From: Plecoglossus altivelis
Lineage: Eukaryota > Chordata > Actinopteri > Osmeriformes > Plecoglossidae
Direction: 5' to 3'
Length of the DNA: 64,000 nucleotides
Assembly: GCA_036571765.1 (NCBI GenBank)
Contig: BROE01000024.1
Coordinates: 7,458,048-7,522,047, forward strand
The position numbers and the translations under genes are program-made. Below, piece after piece: positions 1 to 11,100 of the stretch (positions are counted from its first letter, which is position 1; each line of letters begins with the position of its first letter). The notes below the pieces were generated by a model that saw only the letters and a list, made by a program, of their open reading frames with translations, was not told where the DNA came from and made no database searches.

Positions 1-403
1 TAGCCACATTATAATTTGATTTGAGGTGATTTTGTTTTTCTCCCTCAGACTTCTGCACTCCTTTTTAACTGTACAAGCCAGCAATCAAAAAGTCTTACTT
101 TCACAGCTGCATTGATTAATGTTCTCTGTAATTTGAGTTTAATTGAATTGGCTGTTTCATATTTCATTAGGAGTCATCGTCTAACACATTTCTGATGAGA
201 GAGCATAGATTAGTCGAACACTGCTGTAGTACTTAATGATAGAGGTATGTGTAGGTGCGTGCATGTGTGCGTAGGATGGAATCGCCACAGCTCATAGCTC
301 TCAGCAAGCCCCCATCATTACGAAGATTAAACTTATTAGCGCCCCATATTAAGAGCTGCTAGATCCAGCCTGACACCCTCTTTCCCCTCTGTCCGTCTCC
401 CAG

Positions 404-1138
404 GGGAGCTGCTGCGGTCTGGCAGAGTCTCGGGCCACACCGTGAACGGAGGCTGGTCGTCCTGGAGCTCCTGGTCCCAGTGCAGCAGGGACTGCAGCCG
501 GGGGATCCGGAGCCGCAAGCGCACCTGCACCAGCCCGGAGCCTCGCTACGGAGGGCAGGCCTGCCTGGGGCCCCCGCAGGAGTACCAGGAGTGCAACGTC
601 ACCCCCTGTCCAGGTCAGGCCCAAACACACGCAACCCCCAACAAACGCACACTTCAAAGCAGAAACACCCTGGAACGTAAATACCCAAGCCCACACACAC
701 TTAGCATTTCGCCCAGTGTATATATATACACCCACAGACACTCTCCTCCTTCACTTAGTCATGCACACACGTCGGGTTTCAAACGAGCGAGGTCTCTATT
801 AAGAGAATTGCTCTGATGCAGCTGTTTTCCTTAATATCTGCGGCGACATCGCTGGGCGGGTGGCGAGAAGCAGGGGAAAGACAGCAGAAAAACGAAGCAG
901 GGAAAGAAAGCAGGAACGTCTTGGTGAGCACAAAGCAGAGAGAGGCACAAAGGAAATCAGCCTCAAATGCGCTGCGTGAGGAAGGGCCTTAATTTGCAGC
1001 TGGAATCTCAGGCATCATCCCCAGGGTGTCTGACTGTGTAATTACATCGGAGGGTAATTATTCTGGCAGCTATTGGGAGCTGAGCTCTGTTGTGGAGAAA
1101 GAGACACACTGAAAGGGAAAGTAGGAGAACGATGGAGA

Positions 1139-1184
<46 letters not shown>

Positions 1185-4100
1185 CTGAGACAATGGGTTC
1201 CCTACGCTGTTCTGTTGCTAGCGGTAAGGAGGAAGCGTTCTAATTAAATCAGTGTTCTGTCTGACAAGGTAAGTAATGTGCTGTCTAAATGGAAATCTGA
1301 TGCTTAGCTTCTTACAAAGCACACCTGATTGCCCCCCATCAGCCCCCAAACATATAAAGAGGATTATTCTATGATTTGGATTCATCCACAGACTGTTTTT
1401 GAAGGATCGGGTCATTTTAGTTAGCTGTTAATCTGCTGCTGTTATACACAAACTGACTCTGCAGCAGCCCAGGAGAGGCTGAAGGTTGGATGCTTCTGTA
1501 GTCTGAACGTGGGGATGGATGTCTACCTACTGAACAAGCAGGCCCCTGAAGCTCTTTAGACTGATGGAGGAGTTTACCTCTGAACGTAGCTACTGTAGTT
1601 ACGCTACTTTATCAATGCTATGTCGCTAGTTTAGCGCATGCTCGGGTTTATTTCATTAAAGGAGAGAAAAAAACACGTTAAATAACTTGAACGCTTGTGT
1701 CCGTCATGTAAATGTGCTCAATTTACAACCATCAAGGCTCATTTTCATTTGCAGTAGCCTGTGGCAGCTTTATGGCTAATAAAACATGAAAATGCACATA
1801 TAGTAAATAAATAATTGACAAATAGTAAAACAAGGGCATAAAAAGTTGCTGTAGCTACCCTGGCCAGGTGTCTGCTCGGTCTCTGACTCAGTCTCTGCAG
1901 TATCTTGGAGTGACCTGCTCTGGAGGACATTTTATCTTCATTTGCCAGATTCCATTATCGTTCACTTCCGTTTGTACAAAGACTGGATTTGAAGAGATGA
2001 ACGCAAAAGTAGCCTATCATCGCCGGAGACTGTTGATGCAGACAATTGGCTTTACTCAGTCACTTGACATCTAGACTTTCCCATCGGGACTTTGCATGTA
2101 TGAATACTTATGAATGGTGATGCAGCCTAAATTAGCACTTGCCGAGAGAGATGTGGAAGGGTTATTTAGACGCTGGTTCTAGTTCTCTGAGACGTAATCC
2201 ATCTGCTGTGCGAGGCACTGCTTTGGAAATGCATTAGTGTGCAGTGAGGAGGAGGGATGAAGAGAAAGGGAGAAGGGTAGACGAGAGGGGGGGGGGGGGG
2301 GGGGTAGAGGAAAGGTTGCTATGTCTGCTGTCCCTTTGGTTTAGAAGTAAATTAATCTCTCTTTGTTTCTGTGGCCAAGCGCTATGATGAGTCGATTCGT
2401 CATCAAGGACCAGGTATTGACTGATCTGTCATTCTGCAATAGAGAACTTACACTGGGTAGGGGGGGGTTATTTCCAGATCTACTGGCCCACCTCACTAAT
2501 TAAAAGGAATTCTGAAATTAAAGGACGAGGTGAAGCTGCTGCGATTGAAGTCGTTAGCATTCACCCCCCTCTCGCTTTTTGTTTGTTTAGCCGCTGCTTG
2601 GTATTACTACAGTAATAGAAAATCAGAAGAATGTCTGTGTATTTGGACTGCATGTGTGTCTGTGTGTGTTTGAGGGTAAAAGCAGCTGTGTACATTAGAG
2701 CGGAGAGGTCAAACAGGATGGGAAGCAGATGACACAGGAACATTCATTCTAATACCAGCACAGGGAAATGTTGGTCCTCAGTACGACAACCAGAAGAATA
2801 TCCCACCCATTTCATCATTTCAAAACTCATATTTTGTTATTGACTTTACGACTTATTGTGTCCAACAAAACAAATGCAAAGATAAATGGATATAACTGTA
2901 TATCCACACGCCGCATACTGTAGACGCAGCTAAACATGACATCTTTCCTATACTTGAAAGCAGATCAAGTCAGCTGGTTGGGTGATATCATGCAGTACAT
3001 GCAGTGTCTCAGATGACTTGCGCTGTGCGCTGACTGTCTCTGGATGTCTGTCCTTGTAGTGGATGGGGGCTGGTCATGCTGGTCATCCTGGTCCAAGTGC
3101 TCCGTCATGTGTGGAGGAGGACATTACATGAGGACCCGGACCTGCAATAACCCTCTACCTGCCCACGGAGGAGACATCTGCCTGGGTCTGCATACTGAGG
3201 AGGCCCTCTGTAACACCCAGCTCTGTCCAGGTACTCACACACACACACAACACAACGATTGGTTGTTTTTCATCTGTTTTTTGAGCTGAAATGTCCACCC
3301 ATAGTTGAATGGAATGACTTCATCCAATGTGGTTCTGTTGACAGAGAGTTGGTCGAACTGGTCAGAATGGTCCCAGTGCGACTCCTCTGGCTCCCAGCTG
3401 CGTGTGAGACACTGTGAGGTGCTCTTTCCTACTGGGAGCCAGTGCTCTGGGAACAGCACCGAGAACCGGCCCTGTCCTCCAGACTCCAACTTTATACCAG
3501 GTAGAAACTCACACACACACACACACACAGCCAGCTACCAACTTAAACACACGTCACACACAATTGCTCAATCACACACACACGCACACAGGCAGTGACC
3601 CCACGCGCACATTCACTTACTCACATTGATGTATGCCCCAGACAAGGATATCCCCACTGACAGACAAGTAATGTGAGTCAAACCACAACATTGATCTGGG
3701 CTTCGCCAGGATAATGGGCAGCTCCTCCTCTCAGCCTATTAAGTGGCTGAATCATTCAAGCCCTCTTTATTGATGTCTTCCACATGTTGTCAATGGACTA
3801 ACCATCACCTGGGTTCAGAAATATGAAAGTATTTCTATATAGTTGGATGACAGCCCCTTGTTTCTGTTGAATGCCCTTTCAACATTGTTATATGAAAAAA
3901 GGATTTTAAATTGATGCAACTACCATATCGCCATAAACGAATAATGTTGGTACTAGACTATGTAAGAATACTTTAAACGTTCTGAAAACAACAGCTATAC
4001 TTTCTGCCTTCTGGCTCAAATGATTTTTTATGGAGCTCGATAGTTCATTAAGGTTCATTAGACAAGCGCTGTTCTTCATTTTCTTTAATTAGCCCAGATA

Positions 4101-4900
4101 CTTATCATAAAGCTCTTCAGGTGCCATGCTTCAGATTAACAGTGCTGGTTTTATGATCATCTGTTTCTCTTTGAATACAGCCATCGTCCTCATTCACCTC
4201 CTAAGACGCCATTTATCAGAGTAACGAGTCAACGCTTTCTTTGTCTTGTTTGGTCTCTCCTTCCCTCATCCCTTCCTTCTCTTTCTTAGAAGTCTCAATT
4301 GCTCACTCCAGTCAAGAGGACAGGCGCTGTGGAGGTAATGGTGTGAGTGTGTGTGCGCATCTATGTGTGGGAGAGTCAGTGTGTGTGTGGACATACATGC
4401 GGTCCCGCTGCACACTTGTGTGCCATGAATAAGATAATGAGAGTGATACATTTTGTCTCTCTCTCTTTGTATTGCTCTCTCTCTCTCTTTGTATCTCTCT
4501 CTCTCTCTTTGTATCTCTCTCTCTCTTTGTATCTCTCTCTTTGTATCACTCTCCCTGTCTTTGTATCTCTCTCTCTTTGTATCGCTCTCTCTTTGTATCT
4601 GACTCTCTTTGTGTCGCTCTCTCTCTCTCTCTCTCTCTCTCTTTGTGTCGCTCCCTCACTCGTCTCCTCCTCCCCTCCCCTCTTCCAGATTTCAACTTGT
4701 TCCACATGATGGCTGTGGGCCTGAGCAGCTCAATCCTAGGCTGCCTGGTCACCCTGCTAGTCTACACCTACTGCCAACGCTACCAGCAGCAGTCCCACGA
4801 TGCCACCGTCATCCATCCCATCTCTGCCGCACCGCTCAACACCAGCATCACCAACCACATCAACAAGTTGGACAAGTACGACTCTGTGGAAGCCATCAAG
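404..4900 (+). CDS. sema5a: Semaphorin 5A, 3' coding exons (partial)
   Basis: Class 5 transmembrane semaphorin, an axon guidance ligand/receptor whose thrombospondin type-1 repeats bind proteoglycans. Visible coding exons: 404-613, 3060-3230, 3345-3500, 4290-4334 and 4689-4900; each has AG/GT borders and phases join without a break. The first exon encodes a type-1 repeat beginning NGGWSSWSSWSQCS, the second one with DGGWSCWSSWSKCS, the third a more divergent repeat (ESWSNWSEWSQC). The 45-base exon is a juxtamembrane linker. The last visible exon holds the transmembrane helix (MAVGLSSSILGCLVTLLVYTY) and a cytoplasmic stretch ending DKYDSVEAIK, nearly identical to my memory of vertebrate SEMA5A. 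Upstream exons (Sema domain, PSI) lie before the window. The final coding exon, which in other vertebrates adds roughly 40 residues, is not visible and is likely inside the gap at 6951-7520. Identity is very secure; the 3' end is incomplete. Confidence 0.96.
1143..1183. repeat. GA dinucleotide microsatellite
   Basis: About 20 uninterrupted GA units inside the sema5a intron. It creates a serine/leucine-alternating frame on the minus strand that is not a gene. Confidence 0.95.
2287..2304. repeat. Poly-G run (18 bases)
   Basis: Uninterrupted G homopolymer in the sema5a intron. Length may be unreliable in assembly. Confidence 0.9.
4455..4650. repeat. Pyrimidine tandem repeat before the sema5a transmembrane exon
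   Basis: Degenerate array of CT units punctuated by TTTGTATC, about 200 bases long. It ends some 40 bases before the 3' splice site at 4688 and so forms a greatly enlarged polypyrimidine region for the transmembrane exon. Confidence 0.9.
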
Positions 4901-6950
4901 GTATGGATACAACCTCAAACCTACTACGCATAGACCCACTGATGGAATCCGGAAGTTTCCGGGGATGAAAAGCCCAAAGCATTGTTTTCCTCAAATTATG
5001 TGAGATTAAGGATATTCGATATTGTAATAATTTGTTGAACGCCAAACACGCCCTCTTTCACAGATTGATGAATATGTTTTGGCCTTGACCCCAGAAACCT
5101 TCCAGATAGCAGTTTTGACAGATCAGGTTTTTCTTATCTAAATGCATGACAACGAAGCACCATCTGTTCTTGTTGTTGTTGTTGTTGTTTACTTACTTTC
5201 TGAAGACACTGGCTGCTCTCTAGGGCGCCATTGTATCTCTCTACATGCGCCTAATGTGCGTCTCATCTCTGTGACCCGACACTGTTCTGTCTCAGCTCCC
5301 ATACACTGCTTTCTCATCAAGTTACTACTGACTCTCTTCCAAGTGTTCATCGTAGTTGTTCTTCAGACAGATAAGTGCTTGTGGATTGTTTTGTTCAGTA
5401 TCGTAGGACAGGTGAGGTTAGGTTCGTGTCTTAGGTCTTACATCAGTGAGCGCAGATCAAGCAAGGTGTCAGGAGATTGCTCATAGCCACCGTCTTGAAA
5501 TTGGGTACTGGCTAGGCTGGTGTTTCTGTAAATTACAGGGCAGACACATCACTGCAACATCATGGGCTCTTTGGCTTAGGACGAACTTCTTTGAGTGGAA
5601 CAGTCTTCATCTATCATGTAATTAGGGTCTGAAGAGAGAGTATAATCCAGTTCTTCCATTGGGAGAGAGGCAGATATGAATTTAGAGCAACCTCAGTCGA
5701 GGCCGTGTGAAACAAGAATCCTGTCTTATTCGCCAAAGCACAATCTGCCAAACTCCGCTCTTTTGCTTGATCAAATTATGCAGATTCTTCATCCAGATGT
5801 TACCGCTACTGAATGAATTGAGTTCAAATCCTTGTTTGAATTGTACAGCGCAGAGTTAAGATGAACACCTGCTGTCATAACTTGCTCAAATCTCTAATTG
5901 TTTTGTCTTTCAGCAGAGCTGTATTAAACTAGGTAAAGGAACAGAAATGTTGACAGATTAGCTGTTGTTATTCCTCACCTACAGTCCCTATATTGTTGGG
6001 ACTGTGTTAGAAGCTACTGGCAGCTATTATAGTCCATTGTGGACAGTAGCAAGGTGGTCATCTTTAGTGGTAACCAAAATTATTGACAATGTATCCCACA
6101 GTGAGAGCCTCAATTTTGGTTCCTAGGTGCTTCTACAGTTGCATGCATCTCTAGTCTGGTTAGAAGGTACAATAGGGCAATAGGGCTCCATTATGGCTCA
6201 TGTGAGGATGACTGTTGCTCGTTCCTCCCCTTCTGCAGCCCGATGTGTCGGTCCTCTTGCCCCTGGACGACCCCGACATGTGTCCGCCACTGTCTACCAG
6301 CAGGGGCGTTTCCATGCGGGGCCTGGAGATTTTCTACTAACTCTGACCTCTGCTACTACCACAACCATCCAGCCTCTTGAACCTCTACCTATCCCAACAA
6401 CAACCTCTATCCTAACTTCCCCACCGACACGCCACTTCCCCTCCACGTTAACACCTGTGGGCACATTCCTGTTGCACGCAGGTCGGAGCGTTGTGAACGT
6501 CAGCTTTCTCTTTGTTTATGAATTCACCCCCACCCAATCCTCCATTCCTCATCCCACAGCAGACAATCCTTTTCTATCAAAGACATACACATGCACTAGA
6601 CTGCACACCACACAGCACATGCAGCATAGTATTATCCCTCTTTCTACTTAGCTCTACCACACTTACAAGCGACGCGGGCCCTATCCCATCCACGCCCACA
6701 CAACGCATACACCGACAACCTAATAACACACGACTACCTTAGTCGTTATTATCAAGAGCTTCTCTTTTCTGACGCATTGTTGTGCCCTATAGTTCATTTT
6801 GGTTCTTTAGGTTTGTGGTTACAATGATGAGTTCCACACTATTACCTGCCAAATAAAATAAAAATTAGATTCCTTGATGGAAACAGTATATTAATTTGAC
6901 ATGGTTGGATCGGTGTAGGCTTGGGATACTAACTTCATGTTACTATTCTG
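4901..6950 (+). other. sema5a: sema5a intron or 3' region up to the assembly gap
   Basis: About 2 kb after the last visible sema5a coding exon. It has a GTT trinucleotide run (about 5168-5189) and a C-rich segment from about 6200. I searched for the expected terminal cytoplasmic exon of SEMA5A and did not find it here. The only exon-like object is the candidate at 6239-6340, listed separately. Confidence 0.6.
6239..6340 (+). other. Candidate alternative last exon of sema5a (hypothetical)
   Basis: A strong-looking 3' splice site (pyrimidine tract from about 6212 ending CTGCAG at 6238) is followed by 33 open codons and TAA at 6338-6340. The frame is phase 0, matching the phase-0 end of the exon at 4900. 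Encoded peptide begins PDVSVLLPLDDPDMCPPLS. It does not resemble the SEMA5A tail that I know, so it is either an alternative terminus or chance. Translation without splicing is blocked by an in-frame TGA at about 6209. Confidence 0.2.
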
Positions 6951-7520
6951 NNNNNNNNNNNNNNNNNNNNNNNNNNNNNNNNNNNNNNNNNNNNNNNNNN
7001 NNNNNNNNNNNNNNNNNNNNNNNNNNNNNNNNNNNNNNNNNNNNNNNNNNNNNNNNNNNNNNNNNNNNNNNNNNNNNNNNNNNNNNNNNNNNNNNNNNNN
7101 NNNNNNNNNNNNNNNNNNNNNNNNNNNNNNNNNNNNNNNNNNNNNNNNNNNNNNNNNNNNNNNNNNNNNNNNNNNNNNNNNNNNNNNNNNNNNNNNNNNN
7201 NNNNNNNNNNNNNNNNNNNNNNNNNNNNNNNNNNNNNNNNNNNNNNNNNNNNNNNNNNNNNNNNNNNNNNNNNNNNNNNNNNNNNNNNNNNNNNNNNNNN
7301 NNNNNNNNNNNNNNNNNNNNNNNNNNNNNNNNNNNNNNNNNNNNNNNNNNNNNNNNNNNNNNNNNNNNNNNNNNNNNNNNNNNNNNNNNNNNNNNNNNNN
7401 NNNNNNNNNNNNNNNNNNNNNNNNNNNNNNNNNNNNNNNNNNNNNNNNNNNNNNNNNNNNNNNNNNNNNNNNNNNNNNNNNNNNNNNNNNNNNNNNNNNN
7501 NNNNNNNNNNNNNNNNNNNN
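6951..7520. other. Assembly gap (570 N)
   Basis: Run of 570 N. From position within the gene and absence elsewhere, the last coding exon and stop codon of sema5a probably lie here. Any open frame crossing it is meaningless. Confidence 0.99.
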
Positions 7521-8155
7521 TAAACGAGGGCACACAGCTTCACAGCTCCGTCCGGGGATCCCTGCCAGCCCGGTCGAGTCCTTCTCAACCGAGGTCCGAC
7601 CCCTCCGCCAGACAGCTTCACACCCTCAACAGTGTCCCCTCAACATCCCCTTTCAACAGTCCCTCCCCGCCGAGACTGTTAAGGACAAAGCCTGTTACGC
7701 CCCTCAACTGGGGGATCCCCCCTTTCGGGTACCAAAGCAAATGCCTCCTTCCTCACAGTCCTGCTGAAACCCCTCAACTAAGTCCCCCGTCAACAGTCCC
7801 CCCGCAACAGCCTCCCCTCAAGCTCAATCCCCGTTCAGGACAGTCCCCCGAAAAGTCTCCCCCAAAGACAGTCCCGTTCCAGACGAATTCCTCCCAACCT
7901 CAAGTACAGCTCCCGTTCAACAGTCCCCCTCAACAGTCCCCCTCAACAGTCCCCCTCATGTGCTCAGGGGGTTTCTGGGACGATCTAGAGGTGTTTAGGA
8001 GGGAGGATGAGAGGGGGGAGCTTGACTCTCACAAAAAAGGGACAACTGGAATACAGTACAATATCATCGTGGAAGGAACAATATCACCAAGGAAAAGGTT
8101 TTTAAATAAAAAGGAAGAAAAAAAGAAACTTGATACATTGCTGGATTTAAATTGA
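7521..8155 (+). other. Unassigned open frame after the gap (Pro/Ser/Gln-rich)
   Basis: An open frame of about 210 codons runs from the gap edge to the stop at 8153-8155. The first two thirds are Pro/Ser/Gln-rich, driven by C-rich units near CAACAGTCCCCCT (direct copies around 7917-7957). The last 60 codons are charged (FWDDLEVFRREDERGELD, later a Lys-rich end). I recognise no domain. The simplest reading is sema5a 3'UTR whose C-rich make-up lacks stops; an AATAAA at 8105-8110 would fit a UTR end. A real but unknown exon cannot be excluded. Confidence 0.25.
7620..7960. repeat. C-rich degenerate tandem repeat
   Basis: Recurrent CAACAGTCCCC-like units, clearest as adjacent copies at about 7917-7957 and more degenerate upstream. 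Strongly C-skewed on the plus strand; likely in the 3'UTR of sema5a. Confidence 0.6.
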
Positions 8156-11100
8156 AATCCGATTTTCTGCTTTCCTCTGAAGCCTCTGGATCCAGACCTG
8201 TGGTGATGACAGGAGGCATCCACCCAACTGCTCTGCATGACTTCACCTCATGTGTTCTTCTCTGTCTCTCAGCTTGCATGGTTGATGGAGGCTGTGCAAA
8301 CGGTACAGTCTTACAGGCATCCTGTCATACCTGTGATCTCTAGACTGCTGTGTCTTTGTCAGAAGGTCCCTTCAGAGGGCCCTTCAGGTGACCTTAGAGA
8401 TGCCTGATTTTGGAGAAGGGCACCTGCCCAGTCCCAGACTAGGGCAAGTATTCAGGATGTAGATAGTCAAGGAGACGGGTTTGGGGTTTTTTTCTGTTTT
8501 GGAAGCTTTCATGGGTCTAGCAGCAGACAACAGTTAAACTACAATATCAATGTCAAATATTTTGCTTTTGCTGTTGTTATTGTACAGTCATTTCTGTTTT
8601 TTGATGCTGATGTTCTCTGTAGATTTTATACGCTCATGTATTCTACGTCTGTTGAAAAGTGTAAATGTTTTTGTTTGGCAAAGATGAAGTGATTCATGTA
8701 AGTTGAGAAGAAGCATATTTTTTTGGCACAGTACTTTTTATATTGTTTTTTGTTTTCAAATTCCGAATTTTTGATAGTGTGTGTTCACAGTGTTCTTTTG
8801 GCTTTTTGGATTAGTTAGACATGCATTGTGAAGGCATACGTCTCTAACCAACTCTTGAGCATAGCTATCATACAGCCATTCTTCTCAAGGTGACACCTTT
8901 CTGTTAAAGATGACTGTCATAACTGAGGGAAAAACTCAGCTAGTTGTTTATTTCCACTCAATGTTTCAACTGTAACTAACTCTTTTTTACATGTTTGCTT
9001 GTTTTATTGTGCATAAATTAAAACGATTGCTTCGTATACTTCAGACTTGTCAGTCTGCCAATGAAATCTCCTTTCTACCTTCTTCCGTTTGTCATCTGCA
9101 AGTCGTTGCTTCTTGGTTGCTGCCGATTGTAATTGATCACACAGGACGTCATCATTTGGTCCGGAGTCACAATGAGATACATTATGTTATATTTAAAAAA
9201 AAATCTTCTACAGTGAGGCCCTGTGAAGAAGGTAGTAAAATATAATGTCATCCTTTTGTTACGAATCTTCAGTAGGGGTTTTGGAGATGAATAGAACGTG
9301 CAGCTGTGGAAGGGTGTGGATACGTGACGGAGGCAGCCCAGAGAAAAGGGAGTGCTTAGGTATAAGGGATCTATATGAAGTGATGAAGCGCACCTGCGTT
9401 TTTCTCCATCAACCTTCAACCTGACGGGCCATCTGTGAGCAGAGGGTAATGGTTGGGAGGGGGTTGTTATTAGTCACCTTCAGCATTTTGCCTCAGACAT
9501 GGGGGCGGTGGGGAGGGGAGGGGGGGCGGTGGGGAGGGAAGGGGAGGGGAGGGGGGGCGGTGCTGATGCAGCCGAATCACGGGGGCCAAACTCTTCCCCC
9601 AGAATCAATCTCTCTTTACCCGACTCCTCTGGTGCCCACGGAGGGATGAAGCAATGGACCCAGAAACAGCCACGTGCAGTTAGGGTCTCTCTAGGGGGGG
9701 GGAATGACATGTGAGACAGGGAGAGACAAGGAAAGCGTGGAAGACTGAAAAAAGGAGAACGGGAGGAGGAGAGAGGAAGAGATGGAAGGTGGAGAAAAAT
9801 AGAAAGAGAAAGCGATTTAGAGTTATTTGCTTGTGAGTGCTGATGTTTCGCCTCTATTCAAAATGACGATACCGATGTTAGAACAGTCTATGCTGCTAAG
9901 TGCATGTTGTAAAAAGCCATTTATCCTGGATCGAGGATTTATGACTTGATGTACATATACACACATACACACATCGGAAGGCATATAAAATACAGTCTAA
10001 GCTTTTCTGGGCACTTCCATTTGTCACTGTAGAGTGTATATTCCTTGGTGCTCCAGCAGCATGATCTATGTTGCACATGTGACATTCCACTTCTCAACCA
10101 ATGACATTGGACTTGAGGACAACAAATTACTTTTTGGACCATATAGATTAAAGAAAAATGATGGAGATACCAGGAGCTTTTGCAGTGTAGCCTACAAGGG
10201 CCGATGAGTTCATAAAGGAATGTGTGTGTGTGTGTACGTGCACACGCATGTGTGTGTGCATACATGTGTCCATCTCCTTGTTCCCAATATGTTTTGACGC
10301 ACTGTGGGATTTGCTAATTGGGACATCTACAGAGGGCTGTGAGTGACAAACAAGGCGAGTATGTGCTGTTGTACCTGTCAGGGGAGTGACAGAGCGAAGC
10401 TGTTCCATTATAGCCCAGCCTCTCTCCCAGGAGTCAGCGTCCCTTATTCACAGTGACGTCAGTATATTCTGGAATGTTATTTCAGAACTCTGACAGAATC
10501 CATTCTATTAAACCAGGCGTGTTGGCTGACAGCCATGGGATCCTATAAAACCATGACAAAGATTTTTGACAATTCAGTGTAATTCTCAACTCAAACCTTT
10601 TTCAAAAACAACCAATATATCTCAGACACATTAAAGGGTTGTCAGGTTATGTTAAATTAAAATGAATATGCATCCCAAAAAGGCAGAAATGAAATTAATA
10701 AAATGATAAGTGCGTTACGCAACAATATGTAGAGTTCTTTAAAACTGTATGTTAGCAGGTGAAACTTAATGTGAACTTATTTATTCTGAGCTTTGACCTT
10801 TTCCAGTGACAGGTTATAGCTTGGGTTGGTGTTACACTTCAACTCAGAAGAGGTTACACACATACATGCACCTCCACACACGCTACTTTTAATATACTCA
10901 AGAGGATGTTTAATAGATTCTGACAGGAAAATAGCCACAGGAACACAAGTCTGCATCTTAATTGAGAGCCTATTCATGATGTGAAGTGGGTACTTTAGTT
11001 CTATATAGCCCCCCAATCACGCAGTTAATGTGTGGACTGTAACAGAGCCTGTTAGAAACCTCTCTAATTGGTTGAGTGTGTCAGTCTGGCAAGGTTGATG

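Larger units (their letters stand above)
614..3059 (+). other. sema5a: sema5a intron (2.4 kb)
   Basis: Intron between two thrombospondin-repeat exons. It contains a GA dinucleotide array (1143-1183) and an 18-base G run (2287-2304). No coding segment or RNA gene is apparent on either strand; short open frames here are CA- or GA-repeat driven. Confidence 0.7.

Noticed and set aside
4347..4968. Several overlapping 100-150 codon frames in CT-rich sequence
   Set aside because: Serine/leucine repeats from the pyrimidine array plus out-of-frame reading of the sema5a transmembrane exon.
6896..8155. 419-codon frame crossing the N gap
   Set aside because: The middle is entirely unknown bases; only the part after 7521 is real sequence and it is treated separately.
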